Shown here piece by piece: positions 17,304 to 25,132 of a stretch of DNA of 64,000 bases. Source of the DNA: Methanoculleus formosensis (GTDB lineage Archaea; Halobacteriota; Methanomicrobia; Methanomicrobiales; Methanoculleaceae); assembly GCF_025384765.1 (NCBI RefSeq), contig NZ_VHLL01000002.1, positions 372,001 through 436,000 of the forward strand, written 5' to 3'. A program made the translations under genes and the position numbers. Position 1 is the stretch's first letter. Each line of letters begins with the position of its first letter. The notes beneath the pieces were generated by a model, which saw nothing but the letters and a program-made list of their open reading frames with translations, ran no database searches and was not told the origin of the DNA.

Positions 17304-17729
17304 TCACCAGCTTCTGACCGGCAGGGTGCGGTGGGTGTCGTCGTCCGTGCGAGAAGAGGCAGCCGGGGGAAGGGCCTTCTCCAGGGCAGCCTTCAACTCG
17401 GCAAGAGAGATGGGTTTTTCCAGGACACCGATGATATCATTCTCATACCTCGAGTATTCCTCCGGCCAGACGTGTTTCGCGGTGAAGAGCAGGACAGGGA
17501 TATCCTTGTATTCGTCGTTACGTTTGAGTTCTTCCAGGAACTGCCATCCGTCTATGGGAGACATCATCACGTCAAGAATAATGAGTGCGGGCTTCTCTTT
17601 CTTGATCGCCCGGAGAGCGTCCCACCCGTTGTGAACAAGGAGCGGTTCGCGGTCGATCTTCTTGAGCAGCAGTTCCATAACTTCCAGTGTCGGCAGGTCG
17701 TCGTCAACGACCATGATCTTCTTTCCCAA
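17304..17729 (-). CDS. Single-domain response regulator (CheY-like receiver)
   Basis: The 141-residue receiver domain has acidic pocket residues D9-D11 (VVDDD), phosphoacceptor D53 (IILDVMM), T83 (LLFTAK) and K105 (LEKPI), so all catalytic positions are intact. There is no output domain; the last 25 residues are a low-complexity tail. The start is TTG 17729, because GGAGGT sits 7 bases upstream and the ATG in between is out of frame. It begins 4 bases after the histidine kinase stop, so the two form an operon and almost certainly a cognate pair. The output is probably protein-protein signalling. Confidence 0.9.
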   Translation of the reverse strand: MGKKIMVVDDDLPTLEVMELLLKKIDREPLLVHNGWDALRAIKKEKPALIILDVMMSPIDGWQFLEELKRNDEYKDIPVLLFTAKHVWPEEYSRYENDIIGVLEKPISLAELKAALEKALPPAASSRTDDDTHRTLPVRSW

Positions 17730-17732
17730 AGT

Positions 17733-19529
17733 TCATACCTCCCTCGGTAGCCGGATGGTGAAGGTGCTCCCTTCGCCCACCTCGCTCGTAACCGTTATGT
17801 CTCCCCCGTGCAACCGGACATATTTGTCCGCGATCGAGAGCTCAAGGCCGGTACTGCCGCCTTTGCAGGCCGGGTCTCCGGCGCCCCCTATGTAGAACGG
17901 CTCAAAGATCGATTCGATGATATTTTTGGGGATACCGATGCCATTATCACACACCATAATATAATGGTTTTCATTCGATCTCGTATACCGGATCCAGACC
18001 TTCTCTGGTGGTTCATTATACTTAACGGCATTCGACACCAGCCCCATCATCACCATGGATAGGCGGTCGGGATCTCCCGGGATGCGGACGGTATCGGGGA
18101 TTTCGTTATAAATCAGGGCACTTCCTTCGTATTCGCCTCGAGAGACGACGCCGTCCACAAACTCGCGGAGGGGTATCTCCTGGATGGTCAGGTCGACGTA
18201 GTCCATCGTGAGCAGACTGAGTTCGACCGCCCGCTCCACCACCGCCAGCTCCTGATCGGCGCACGCAAGGCAGGTCCTGAGGAGGTTCTCGGTATCCTTC
18301 GTGATGCCGTAATAACCGGGATCTTCGACGATCATCCGCAGGTAGCCAAGAAGCGGCTGCAGCGGGGTGCGCAACTCGTGGGCCAGTTTGGTGACGAGTC
18401 CCTGCCACTGCTCGACCTCCCAGGAGAGCTGCCTGCACGCGAGCCTCTGCCGCCGCACCTCGGTGATATCCCGCGCCGACCCCACGACGCCGGTGAACTT
18501 ACCGTCTGCTCCGGTATACGGCGCGATCGAGACGGCGAAGGTATGCCGGGTGCCTGCGATATCCAGGTCGAGATTGTAACAGACACTCTTCTGCTCCTCG
18601 ATCACCTCCTGGATCCGTCCCATGCTCTGTGCGGCGATCTCGCCGCGCAGGAGAGCATCCACACTCTTTCCGACGAGATCTTCGGGAGAGACCCTGTACT
18701 CGGGCGCACGAGTCCAGGTGAAGTGCACGAAGCAGCCCGTGGCGTCCAGCACGAAGAAGATCTCATTTGCCTGCCGGATGAGGTCCAGCAGCCGCCCGTT
18801 CGACGGGATGGGGTCGTCGTTCTCGCCGGGCAGCCTGCCGGTGTCGACGACCGTGCACTCGAAGAGGTTCTCGGCGGGGAGGACCCTGCAGGAGAGGAGA
18901 ACCCTCCTCGCATCGCCGCCACGTGCGTAGAACGCCATCTCTGCGTTTCCGACGTAGCCTTCCCGCTCCATCTCCTCGATGAACCATGCTTTGCCGGTCT
19001 CGTCCGCCCAGAACGTCTCTGCCGGGATGCCGACGAACTTTCCGGGAGTGTAACCGAAGATCTCGGCACACTTTCTGCTGGCGCAGACGATACGGAGGGT
19101 CGCGGGGTCGCAGAGGAATCGCGCATTCCGGGTATCCTCCATGATCCGCCTGCACCGGGAGGCAGCCATGTGTGAATCCTGCGAAAAGAGTGTCGTGGCC
19201 CCGAAGACCCAGAAGAAGATCATCGTGTGCAGCCCCGTCATCACGGGGTCGACGGCAAAACCGAAGTTCGAGAGGTAGACACGGATGATCACGAACCCGG
19301 CAACCAGGAACGCTGTCGTCCCGAAGGCCTGCCGGGGAAACCAGAGAGCAACGAGGAGGATCGGGATGCAATACACCAGAGGAGAGAGGAGCTGGGCGTT
19401 CACCGGAGTGGCCGCGGTGAGCATGAGGGATATCGCCGAGAACGAGACCACCACGATCATTTTGACGAGATCCGTCCCGGTAAAGAGATCCTCACGAATG
19501 CAGCTTACGAAACTCCGGTTCGAGGACAT
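17733..19529 (-). CDS. Membrane-bound PAS-domain sensor histidine kinase
   Basis: The 598-residue kinase has four N-terminal membrane helices (about 21-115), two PAS domains (about 125-230 and 245-360), a HisKA dimerisation domain with phosphoacceptor H384 in LAHELRTPLQPLL, and a HATPase_c domain with N box (LVSNAVKYN), G1 box (DNGIGIP), F box (IFEPFYI) and a G2-like segment GGSTGLELSI. There is no extracellular loop of size, so sensing is probably by membrane or PAS ligand. A TATA-like TATTTTATATA at about 19560-19570 on the minus strand is correctly spaced. It is co-transcribed with the receiver gene at 17304-17729. Confidence 0.9.
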   Translation of the reverse strand: MSSNRSFVSCIREDLFTGTDLVKMIVVVSFSAISLMLTAATPVNAQLLSPLVYCIPILLVALWFPRQAFGTTAFLVAGFVIIRVYLSNFGFAVDPVMTGLHTMIFFWVFGATTLFSQDSHMAASRCRRIMEDTRNARFLCDPATLRIVCASRKCAEIFGYTPGKFVGIPAETFWADETGKAWFIEEMEREGYVGNAEMAFYARGGDARRVLLSCRVLPAENLFECTVVDTGRLPGENDDPIPSNGRLLDLIRQANEIFFVLDATGCFVHFTWTRAPEYRVSPEDLVGKSVDALLRGEIAAQSMGRIQEVIEEQKSVCYNLDLDIAGTRHTFAVSIAPYTGADGKFTGVVGSARDITEVRRQRLACRQLSWEVEQWQGLVTKLAHELRTPLQPLLGYLRMIVEDPGYYGITKDTENLLRTCLACADQELAVVERAVELSLLTMDYVDLTIQEIPLREFVDGVVSRGEYEGSALIYNEIPDTVRIPGDPDRLSMVMMGLVSNAVKYNEPPEKVWIRYTRSNENHYIMVCDNGIGIPKNIIESIFEPFYIGGAGDPACKGGSTGLELSIADKYVRLHGGDITVTSEVGEGSTFTIRLPREV

Positions 19530-19719
19530 AGATAATAGAGAAAAATATCACCAGAGGATATATAAAATACATTCGAAATCATCCGACCACTAAACAGTTG
19601 TTTTCAGGAAAAGGAGTGCGATTTTATGAAATCCCGGGGAGGAACCCGAATATTTTTCAACTCTCAAACGAGAGAGACGGCAGGAGAGCCGGCATGCCCG
19701 ATACCGCCCAAAAAGGAGA

Positions 19720-19727
19720 TTATATGA
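19720..19727 (+). promoter_or_regulatory. TATA box of the arfC gene (leaderless)
   Basis: TTATATGA preceded by an A-rich BRE-like AAAAAGGA lies with its centre 28 bases before the ATG at 19751, which predicts transcription starting at or next to the start codon. The rest of the 19530-19750 spacer shows the opposite-facing promoter of the kinase gene only. Confidence 0.5.
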
Positions 19728-19750
19728 AGATCAGCGTGTAACCCTAGATT

Positions 19751-20446
19751 ATGCGCCCGTTTGTCTTCGTCAACATCGCGATGAGCGCTGACGGAAAGAT
19801 CTCGACGAGAGAGCGGCGACAGGTGAGGATCTCGGGTAGCGAGGACTACCTCCGGGTCGACCGGATCAAAGCGGAGAGCGATGCCATCATGGTCGGCATA
19901 GGGACGGTGCTCGCCGACAACCCTTCGCTCACCGTCAAGTCCCCGGAACTCCGGGAGCAGCGGAGGGCGGCCGGAAGGGATGAGAACCCCATCCGCATCG
20001 TGGTGGACGGCAGGGGGAGGACGCCCCCGGATGCGGATATCCTTCAGAAGGGAAGCGGGAAGCGTATCGTCGCGGTTTCAAGGAAGGCACCCGAAAGTGC
20101 CGTAGATGCCCTCCGGCAGCACGCCGCCGTCATCGTCGCGGGAGATGAGACCGTCGATCTCCCCGCCCTGCTCGAAGAACTGCACCAACAGGGCGTCCGG
20201 CGCCTGATGGTCGAGGGAGGGGGGACACTCATCTGGACGCTCTTTAGGCAGGGGCTCGTCGACGAACTCCAGGTCTTCGTCGGCAACATCGTCATCGGCG
20301 GGAAGGACGCTCCCACGCCGGCGGACGGCACAGGATTTCTCCGGGAGGAAGAGTTCGCCCGGCTGCGGATCATCGAGGCCGTCCGGCTCGACGACGGCCT
20401 CCTCATGCGGTGGGAAGTAGAGCGGCGAGAAAGACCCGCTCGATAG
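19751..20446 (+). CDS. arfC: 2,5-diamino-6-ribosylamino-pyrimidinone 5'-phosphate reductase
   Basis: A 231-residue RibD C-terminal/DHFR-like reductase. In archaea this enzyme reduces the ribosyl group of the GTP-derived diaminopyrimidine, a shared early step to riboflavin and coenzyme F420. Signatures are the N-terminal FVNIAMSADGKIS, SDAIMVGIGTVLADNPSLT and the MVEGGGTLIWTLFRQGLVDEL segment, which carry substrate and NADPH contacts in the family. Its length is typical of the archaeal form without the deaminase domain. A TATA box 28 bases upstream suggests leaderless expression, and a T-rich tract follows the stop. No riboflavin gene is adjacent. Confidence 0.88.
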   Translation: MRPFVFVNIAMSADGKISTRERRQVRISGSEDYLRVDRIKAESDAIMVGIGTVLADNPSLTVKSPELREQRRAAGRDENPIRIVVDGRGRTPPDADILQKGSGKRIVAVSRKAPESAVDALRQHAAVIVAGDETVDLPALLEELHQQGVRRLMVEGGGTLIWTLFRQGLVDELQVFVGNIVIGGKDAPTPADGTGFLREEEFARLRIIEAVRLDDGLLMRWEVERRERPAR

Positions 20447-20506
20447 TTTTTTTAGAGAGAATCAACGACTGATCGCACTCCGGTCGGCCGAAAAAAGGTG
20501 TTTTGA

Positions 20507-20977
20507 TCAGGGCACTACAACGATCTGGTCCTTGACCTTGTAGGTGCCTCCCGTGACGAGGGAGACGGATATCTCGACCCGGTTCTCGCCTTTCGCATTC
20601 TGGATGATGATATCGTCACCGCGAACCGGCTGCAGGGTGTCGGTGATGACCTCACCGGTCGCCTTGGTCACGCGCACGTCGATCTTCGTTATGAAGTCCT
20701 GTCCTTTACCTCCGCTGAACGCGATGTAGAGATCGTTCGTGATCCGCGAGGGGTAACCGCCCTGGAGCTGGAAGTCAATCTCTTTTCCCGGCGGCACCGT
20801 CTGCGTCGGGCCGGGTGTAAGCGAGGCCGGCGTCGCCGTGGCTGCGGGAGCCTGGGTGATCGTCGCCGTCGCCCTCGGGGTTGTGGGGTCAGCATCGCCG
20901 CCCGTGCCGGTGCAGCCGGCGCAGAGCAGGAATGCGAGCAGAAGCACAGTCAGAGCTGATAACAACCTGAAGTTCAT
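20507..20977 (-). CDS. Secreted lipoprotein of unknown function
   Basis: The 156-residue product has a signal peptide ending in a lipobox-like LLCAGC (Cys 21), a Thr/Pro/Ala-rich linker (about 25-62) of the kind seen in glycosylated archaeal surface proteins, and a small beta-rich C-terminal domain from about 65 (IDFQLQGGYPSRITNDLYIAF). I do not recognise the domain. Such proteins are common in Methanomicrobiales and are anchored to the outer face of the membrane. It is a single-gene unit, tail to tail with arfC. Confidence 0.65.
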   Translation of the reverse strand: MNFRLLSALTVLLLAFLLCAGCTGTGGDADPTTPRATATITQAPAATATPASLTPGPTQTVPPGKEIDFQLQGGYPSRITNDLYIAFSGGKGQDFITKIDVRVTKATGEVITDTLQPVRGDDIIIQNAKGENRVEISVSLVTGGTYKVKDQIVVVP

Positions 20978-21150
20978 AATGCATCATACACATCAATGTA
21001 TTTCACCCTTTCGTCACGCCCGCGGCATACCGTGAATACGAGGGCATAAATAGCCCGCGATGCAGCGAGGGTTCCGCGATCTCACCCGGTCGGAAGAGAG
21101 GGGAGTGGGATCCGGGCGGGGCTCTCGGGGAGCGGGGCCACCTATAGAAA

Positions 21151-21160
21151 AATTTATATT
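21151..21160 (+). promoter_or_regulatory. TATA box before the glutamate-synthase-like gene
   Basis: AATTTATATT preceded by AGAAA fits an archaeal BRE/TATA promoter. It predicts a start near 21180 and a leader of about 24 bases that holds the GAGGTG ribosome site at 21192-21197. Confidence 0.55.
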
Positions 21161-21203
21161 AGTAGGAAGGAACCTTCTACCTGTAATTGTAGAGGTGCAA
21201 CCG

Positions 21204-22793
21204 ATGAACCTGCGAAGACCGAACGCCAACGATGCGACGGGTACAGCCAACCGCTCCCGCGATGTCGTTCCCATGTCCGGCATCTGCAGCCGGTGCGTCG
21301 ACGGGTGCAAGGGGTCCTGCGAGATCTGGCTCTCCTCGTTTCGGGGGAGAGAGGTGCTCTACCCCGGCCCGTTCGGCGAGATCACGGCCGGCGCAGATAA
21401 GGACTACCCGGTCGACTACTCGCACCTGAACATCCAGGGCTACGCCCGGGGCGCAAAAGGGCTGCCGGAAGGTGTTGAGGGCAATCCCGACACCGCGGTC
21501 TTCTCCGCCGTCGATACCCGGACGGAGTACGGGTGGGAGAGCAAGGTGCCGATGCGGGTGCCGGTCTTCACCGGGGCGCTCGGCTCGACCGAGATTGCGC
21601 AGGCGAACTGGGAACACTTCGCCGTCGGAGCAGCCATAGCGGGCATCACGCTCGTCTGCGGGGAGAACGTCTGCGGCGTCGACCCGGGGCTGGTGCTCGA
21701 TCACGACGGCAGGGTCGCCCGGTCGCCCGAGATGGATCGCCGGATCGAGTCCTACCGGAAGTTCCGGGACAGCTACGGGGAACTCCTGGTGCAACTGAAC
21801 GTGGAGGATACAAGGCTCGGGACCGCCGAGTACGTCTCCTCGAAGCACAACCTGGAGACGATCGAGCTGAAGTGGGGCCAGGGGGCGAAGTGCATCGGCG
21901 GCGAGATCAAGGTCGACAACCTCGACCGGGCGAACCAGCTCAAAGGTCGCGGCTACATCGTCCTCCCCGACCCGGGGGTTCACGAAGTCCGGGCGGCCTT
22001 CGAGGGCGGCGCCACAAAGGAGTTTGAGCGGCACTCCCGTCTCGGCTTTGTCACCCGGGAGGGATTCCTCGAAGAGGTCGACCGGCTTCGCGATATCGGC
22101 TTTAAGCGGGTCACCCTCAAGACCGGCGCCTACTCGGCCGTCGAACTCGCGATGGCAATCCGCTACGGGGCCGAAGCGAAGATAGACCTCCTCACCATCG
22201 ACGGCGCACCCGGCGGCACGGGGATGAGCCCCTGGCCGATGATGAACGAGTGGGGCATCCCGACGTTCTACATCGAGTCGCTTGCCTACCGGTTCGCCGA
22301 GAGGCTCCGGGAGCGGGGCATCCGGGTCCCGGACATCGCCATCGCAGGCGGGTTCGCGGACGAGGCCAACGTCTTCAAGGGGCTGGCCATGGGAAGTCCC
22401 TACGTCAGGGCGGTCTGTATGGGCCGCGCTCTGATGATCCCCGGCATGGTCGGGAAGAACATCAGGAAGTGGCTTGAGGCGGGCGATCTCCCGAGAACCG
22501 TCTCGAAGTACGGCAGCACCGCCGCGGAGATCTTCGTCTGCTACGAGGAACTTAAAGAGCGATACCCCGGCCGGATGGACGAGATCCCGCTCGGAGCAAT
22601 CGGGATCTACACCTACGCCCAGAAATTCAGAACCGGGCTCCAGCAGATCATGGCCGGAACCCGGAACTTCAGCCTCAAGACCGTGGGCAGGAGTGACCTG
22701 ATGGCCCTGACCGAAGAGGCGGAGGCGGTCTCCGGCATCCCCTACGTGATGCGGGCTTACCGCGACGCCGCCGAGGCGATCCTCGACTCGTGA
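21204..22793 (+). CDS. Glutamate synthase-related FMN-binding protein
   Basis: The 529-residue protein corresponds to the FMN-barrel domain of glutamate synthase, which binds FMN and transfers ammonia to 2-oxoglutarate in the full enzyme. Visible features are the LLTIDGAPGGTGMSPWPMM loop, the ELKWGQGAKCIGGEIK segment and the phosphate-binding IAIAGGFADEANVFKGLAMG strand. The N-terminus carries C-x2-C-x3-C-x3-C (ICSRCVDGCKGSC), a possible iron-sulfur or zinc site. The region where canonical GltB has its cysteine-rich 3Fe-4S loop lacks those cysteines, and no glutaminase domain is present, so it is a divergent stand-alone member. The start ATG 21204 has GAGGTG 6 bases upstream; the longer frame from 21060 reads through the promoter. 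Confidence 0.75.
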   Translation: MNLRRPNANDATGTANRSRDVVPMSGICSRCVDGCKGSCEIWLSSFRGREVLYPGPFGEITAGADKDYPVDYSHLNIQGYARGAKGLPEGVEGNPDTAVFSAVDTRTEYGWESKVPMRVPVFTGALGSTEIAQANWEHFAVGAAIAGITLVCGENVCGVDPGLVLDHDGRVARSPEMDRRIESYRKFRDSYGELLVQLNVEDTRLGTAEYVSSKHNLETIELKWGQGAKCIGGEIKVDNLDRANQLKGRGYIVLPDPGVHEVRAAFEGGATKEFERHSRLGFVTREGFLEEVDRLRDIGFKRVTLKTGAYSAVELAMAIRYGAEAKIDLLTIDGAPGGTGMSPWPMMNEWGIPTFYIESLAYRFAERLRERGIRVPDIAIAGGFADEANVFKGLAMGSPYVRAVCMGRALMIPGMVGKNIRKWLEAGDLPRTVSKYGSTAAEIFVCYEELKERYPGRMDEIPLGAIGIYTYAQKFRTGLQQIMAGTRNFSLKTVGRSDLMALTEEAEAVSGIPYVMRAYRDAAEAILDS

Positions 22794-22921
22794 GACGGAG
22801 CGCATCGAACGGCGAAGAGCTCCCCGCCGGCCGCAGACCATGCGCCCCCGACACTGGGCCGGGAGAGGTTAAACAACCCCGGAAGATGCAGATGTCCCAA
22901 ATAAACAATTTTTAATAATAT

Positions 22922-22950
22922 TTTGCATTCACGATAATATTTAATGCAAA
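22922..22950. promoter_or_regulatory. 8-bp inverted repeat overlapping the start of the epimerase gene
   Basis: TTTGCATT (22922-22929) and AATGCAAA (22943-22950) are perfect reverse complements around a 13-base AT-rich centre. A TATA-like TTTTTAATAATATT lies just upstream (about 22908-22921), and the right arm overlaps the ATG at 22944. A protein bound here would block transcription start, so this is a good operator candidate. Confidence 0.5.
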
Positions 22951-24110
22951 GAGTGTGTCAGGAATGCCTGATACACATGCATACGGATACCAGTCCGACC
23001 GTTCTCATCACCGGGGGAGCGGGATTCATCGGGTCGCACCTCGCGACAGAACTGTTGCAGCACGGCTATGAGGTCCGCATCCTCGATAACCTGATGCCGC
23101 AGGTGCACGGGTCGGAGCGACACCGGCCCGGGCACCTCGACCGGCGCGCAACGGTCATCGTCGGGGATATCCGGGACTCGCACCAGTTCAAGGAGGCTCT
23201 CGACGGGGTCGACGCCGTCATCCACCTGGCGGCGGTCGTCGGGGACCGGTCGAGCATGTACCAGATCGAGAAGTACGTGAGCGTCAACGCTTCCGGAACC
23301 GCCGTGCTCCTGGAGGCGCTCCTCGATCACCCTATCGAGCGGCTCATCGTCGCCTCGAGCAGCACCGTCTACGGGGAGGGGCTGTACTGCTCGTACAACG
23401 GCACCACCTACCCGAAGATCCACCGTTCCCGGGGAGAGACAGCAAGGGGCAGGTGGGAGCCCCGGAGCCCTGAGGGGGAGGTGGTCTACCCCCTCCCCAC
23501 GCCGGAGACGAAGGAGACGTCGCCGCGCTCGGTCTACGCCATCTCCAAGCACGACCAGGAGGAGATGTGCCGGCTGATCGGGGAGGCATACGGCATCCCA
23601 ACGACCGTTCTCCGGCTCTTCTCTGTCTACGGCCCGCACCAGGGATACGCGAACCCCTACTCCGGCATGCTCACCGAGTACGCGTCCCGCCTGTTGCAGG
23701 GACTCCCCATCCGGCTCTTTGAGGACGGCTACCAGCAGCGCGACTTCGTGAGCGTCTACGACGCGGCCCGGGCCTTCCGCCTGGCACTCGAGTCGCAGGG
23801 TGCCGCCGGCGAGACGTTCAACATCGGGAGCGGCCGGCCCTGCACGTTCACGACCGCCGCCGGCATCCTTGCGATGATAACCGGGCGGCAGGACCTCCCG
23901 GTGGAGATCACGGAGATCGGGCGAACCGGCGAGATCCGCCACTGTTTCGCAGAGATCAGCCGTGCGCGGGAGGTTCTCGGCTACGAGCCGGAAGTCCCGC
24001 TCGATGCCGGCCTGCTCGACCTGGTCTCCTGGGTCGAAGCGGATATCGCAGCACAGAAGAAGGTTCCTGCACCTGTCAGGGCGCTCGGGTCGTCACGCCT
24101 GCGGGTCTGA
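22944..24110 (+). CDS. NAD-dependent nucleotide-sugar epimerase/dehydratase
   Basis: The 388-residue extended SDR protein has the NAD-binding GGAGFIGSHLATELL, the DGVDAVIHLAAVVGD segment, a serine cluster (ASSSTVYGE) and the catalytic YAISK motif (Tyr and Lys). An insert of about 40 residues between the Ser and Tyr motifs (KIHRSRGETARG ... PLPTPETKE) is longer than in GalE. It resembles dTDP-rhamnose or UDP-glucose 4-epimerase-like enzymes for surface polysaccharide or glycan synthesis; the sugar cannot be named. ATG 22944 would be leaderless from the TATA box about 30 bases upstream; ATG 22977 (MHTDTS) is an alternative. It is isolated from other glycan genes. Confidence 0.78.
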   Translation: MQRVCQECLIHMHTDTSPTVLITGGAGFIGSHLATELLQHGYEVRILDNLMPQVHGSERHRPGHLDRRATVIVGDIRDSHQFKEALDGVDAVIHLAAVVGDRSSMYQIEKYVSVNASGTAVLLEALLDHPIERLIVASSSTVYGEGLYCSYNGTTYPKIHRSRGETARGRWEPRSPEGEVVYPLPTPETKETSPRSVYAISKHDQEEMCRLIGEAYGIPTTVLRLFSVYGPHQGYANPYSGMLTEYASRLLQGLPIRLFEDGYQQRDFVSVYDAARAFRLALESQGAAGETFNIGSGRPCTFTTAAGILAMITGRQDLPVEITEIGRTGEIRHCFAEISRAREVLGYEPEVPLDAGLLDLVSWVEADIAAQKKVPAPVRALGSSRLRV

Positions 24111-24163
24111 GGGGCACCCGACGCCCAACCTTTATTTCTCCGCCGGAAGTATGTGACCGCATC

Positions 24164-24910
24164 ATGCGCATCGGCCTTCGGACCTGGGAGGTCCGCCTCG
24201 GGATCGTCCTGGTCGCCTCCTCGATCGCCATCTACAGCGTGAAGTACCTCCTCCTCGGCGATCCCGAGAACACCTACCAGTACATCTTCAACGCTCTCGG
24301 GTTTCTGCCGATAAACGTCCTCCTGGTGACGTTGATCCTGAATCAACTCCTAAGCATCCGGGCAAAGCGCGACCGACTGGAGAAACTGAACATGGTCATC
24401 GGGACATTCTTCTCGGAGGTCGGCACCGCGCTCCTCGCCTACATCTCCGCACGCGACCCGGACCTCAGGGGAGCCCACCAGGGCCTCGTCGTGACGGACG
24501 CCTGGAGACCCGAGACCTTCGGCGCAGTCCGCGACCGCCTCAAAGACCACACCTGCCGGGTCGCCGTCGATCCGGGAGACCTGCAGGAACTCTGCGGTTA
24601 CCTGAAGGAACGGCGGGACTTCCTCCTCCGCCTGCTTGAAAACCCCGTCCTCCTGGAGCACGAATCGTTCACCGACCTCCTCCGGGCGGTCTTCCACCTC
24701 ACCGAGGAGCTCGAGCGCAGGAAGGACTTCGCGAGCCTTCCCGAGAGCGACATCGCGCATCTCACCAGGGACGTCGAACGGGTGTACGGCCGGCTCATCG
24801 TGGAATGGCTCGCCTACATGGAGCACCTGAAGTGCAACTACCCCTACCTCTTCTCGCTTGCGATGCGCACCAATCCCTTCGACGAGACGGCGTCGACGGT
24901 AGTACGATGA
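24164..24910 (+). CDS. Conserved hypothetical membrane protein
   Basis: The 248-residue product has two N-terminal membrane helices (about 12-30 and 43-63) and a long charged helical cytoplasmic part from about 66 on (IRAKRDRLEKLNMVIG; LKERRDFLLRLLENP; VERVYGRLIVEWLAYMEHL). I recognise no catalytic motif. This two-helix plus coiled-coil architecture is common among small archaeal membrane proteins of unknown function. It follows the epimerase gene by 53 bases on the same strand and may be co-transcribed. Confidence 0.6.
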   Translation: MRIGLRTWEVRLGIVLVASSIAIYSVKYLLLGDPENTYQYIFNALGFLPINVLLVTLILNQLLSIRAKRDRLEKLNMVIGTFFSEVGTALLAYISARDPDLRGAHQGLVVTDAWRPETFGAVRDRLKDHTCRVAVDPGDLQELCGYLKERRDFLLRLLENPVLLEHESFTDLLRAVFHLTEELERRKDFASLPESDIAHLTRDVERVYGRLIVEWLAYMEHLKCNYPYLFSLAMRTNPFDETASTVVR

Positions 24911-24944
24911 GAGTGCTGCAGGGATCGCATCGCCAATTGCACGC

Positions 24945-25032
24945 CGCAGATCCACGCGAAGAACGCGAAGTTCGGCAGATGGTTGCTGGCGCTCCTCTTC
25001 GCGCCTTCGCGTGAGACTTCGCTATCCTGTAT
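24945..25032 (+). repeat. dispersed palindromic intergenic repeat, copy 1
   Basis: A 23-base core at 24955-24977 (beginning CGCGAAGAACGCGAAG) is identical to 39237-39259. It is followed at about 24995-25014 by the inverted unit TTCGCGCCTTCGCGTGAG and at 25020-25028 by CGCTATCCT, both also found in the second copy. The arrangement of CGCGAAG units in both orientations can fold into a hairpin. It occupies the spacer between the membrane-protein gene and the oxidoreductase genes. Confidence 0.7.
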
Positions 25033-25132
25033 CACGAACATATGAGAGATCACGTCGCGGGTTGGACTGGCCGGGTCACGCTCGTGGCACAATGTATATA
25101 CCCGCCGGCGGGCTACGCCAGGTCTGATCACC

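Noticed and set aside
24911-25132. CRISPR-like repeats (CGCGAAG units)
   Set aside because: The units are irregular, palindromic and not separated by unique spacers; they match the dispersed repeat at 39137-39341 instead.
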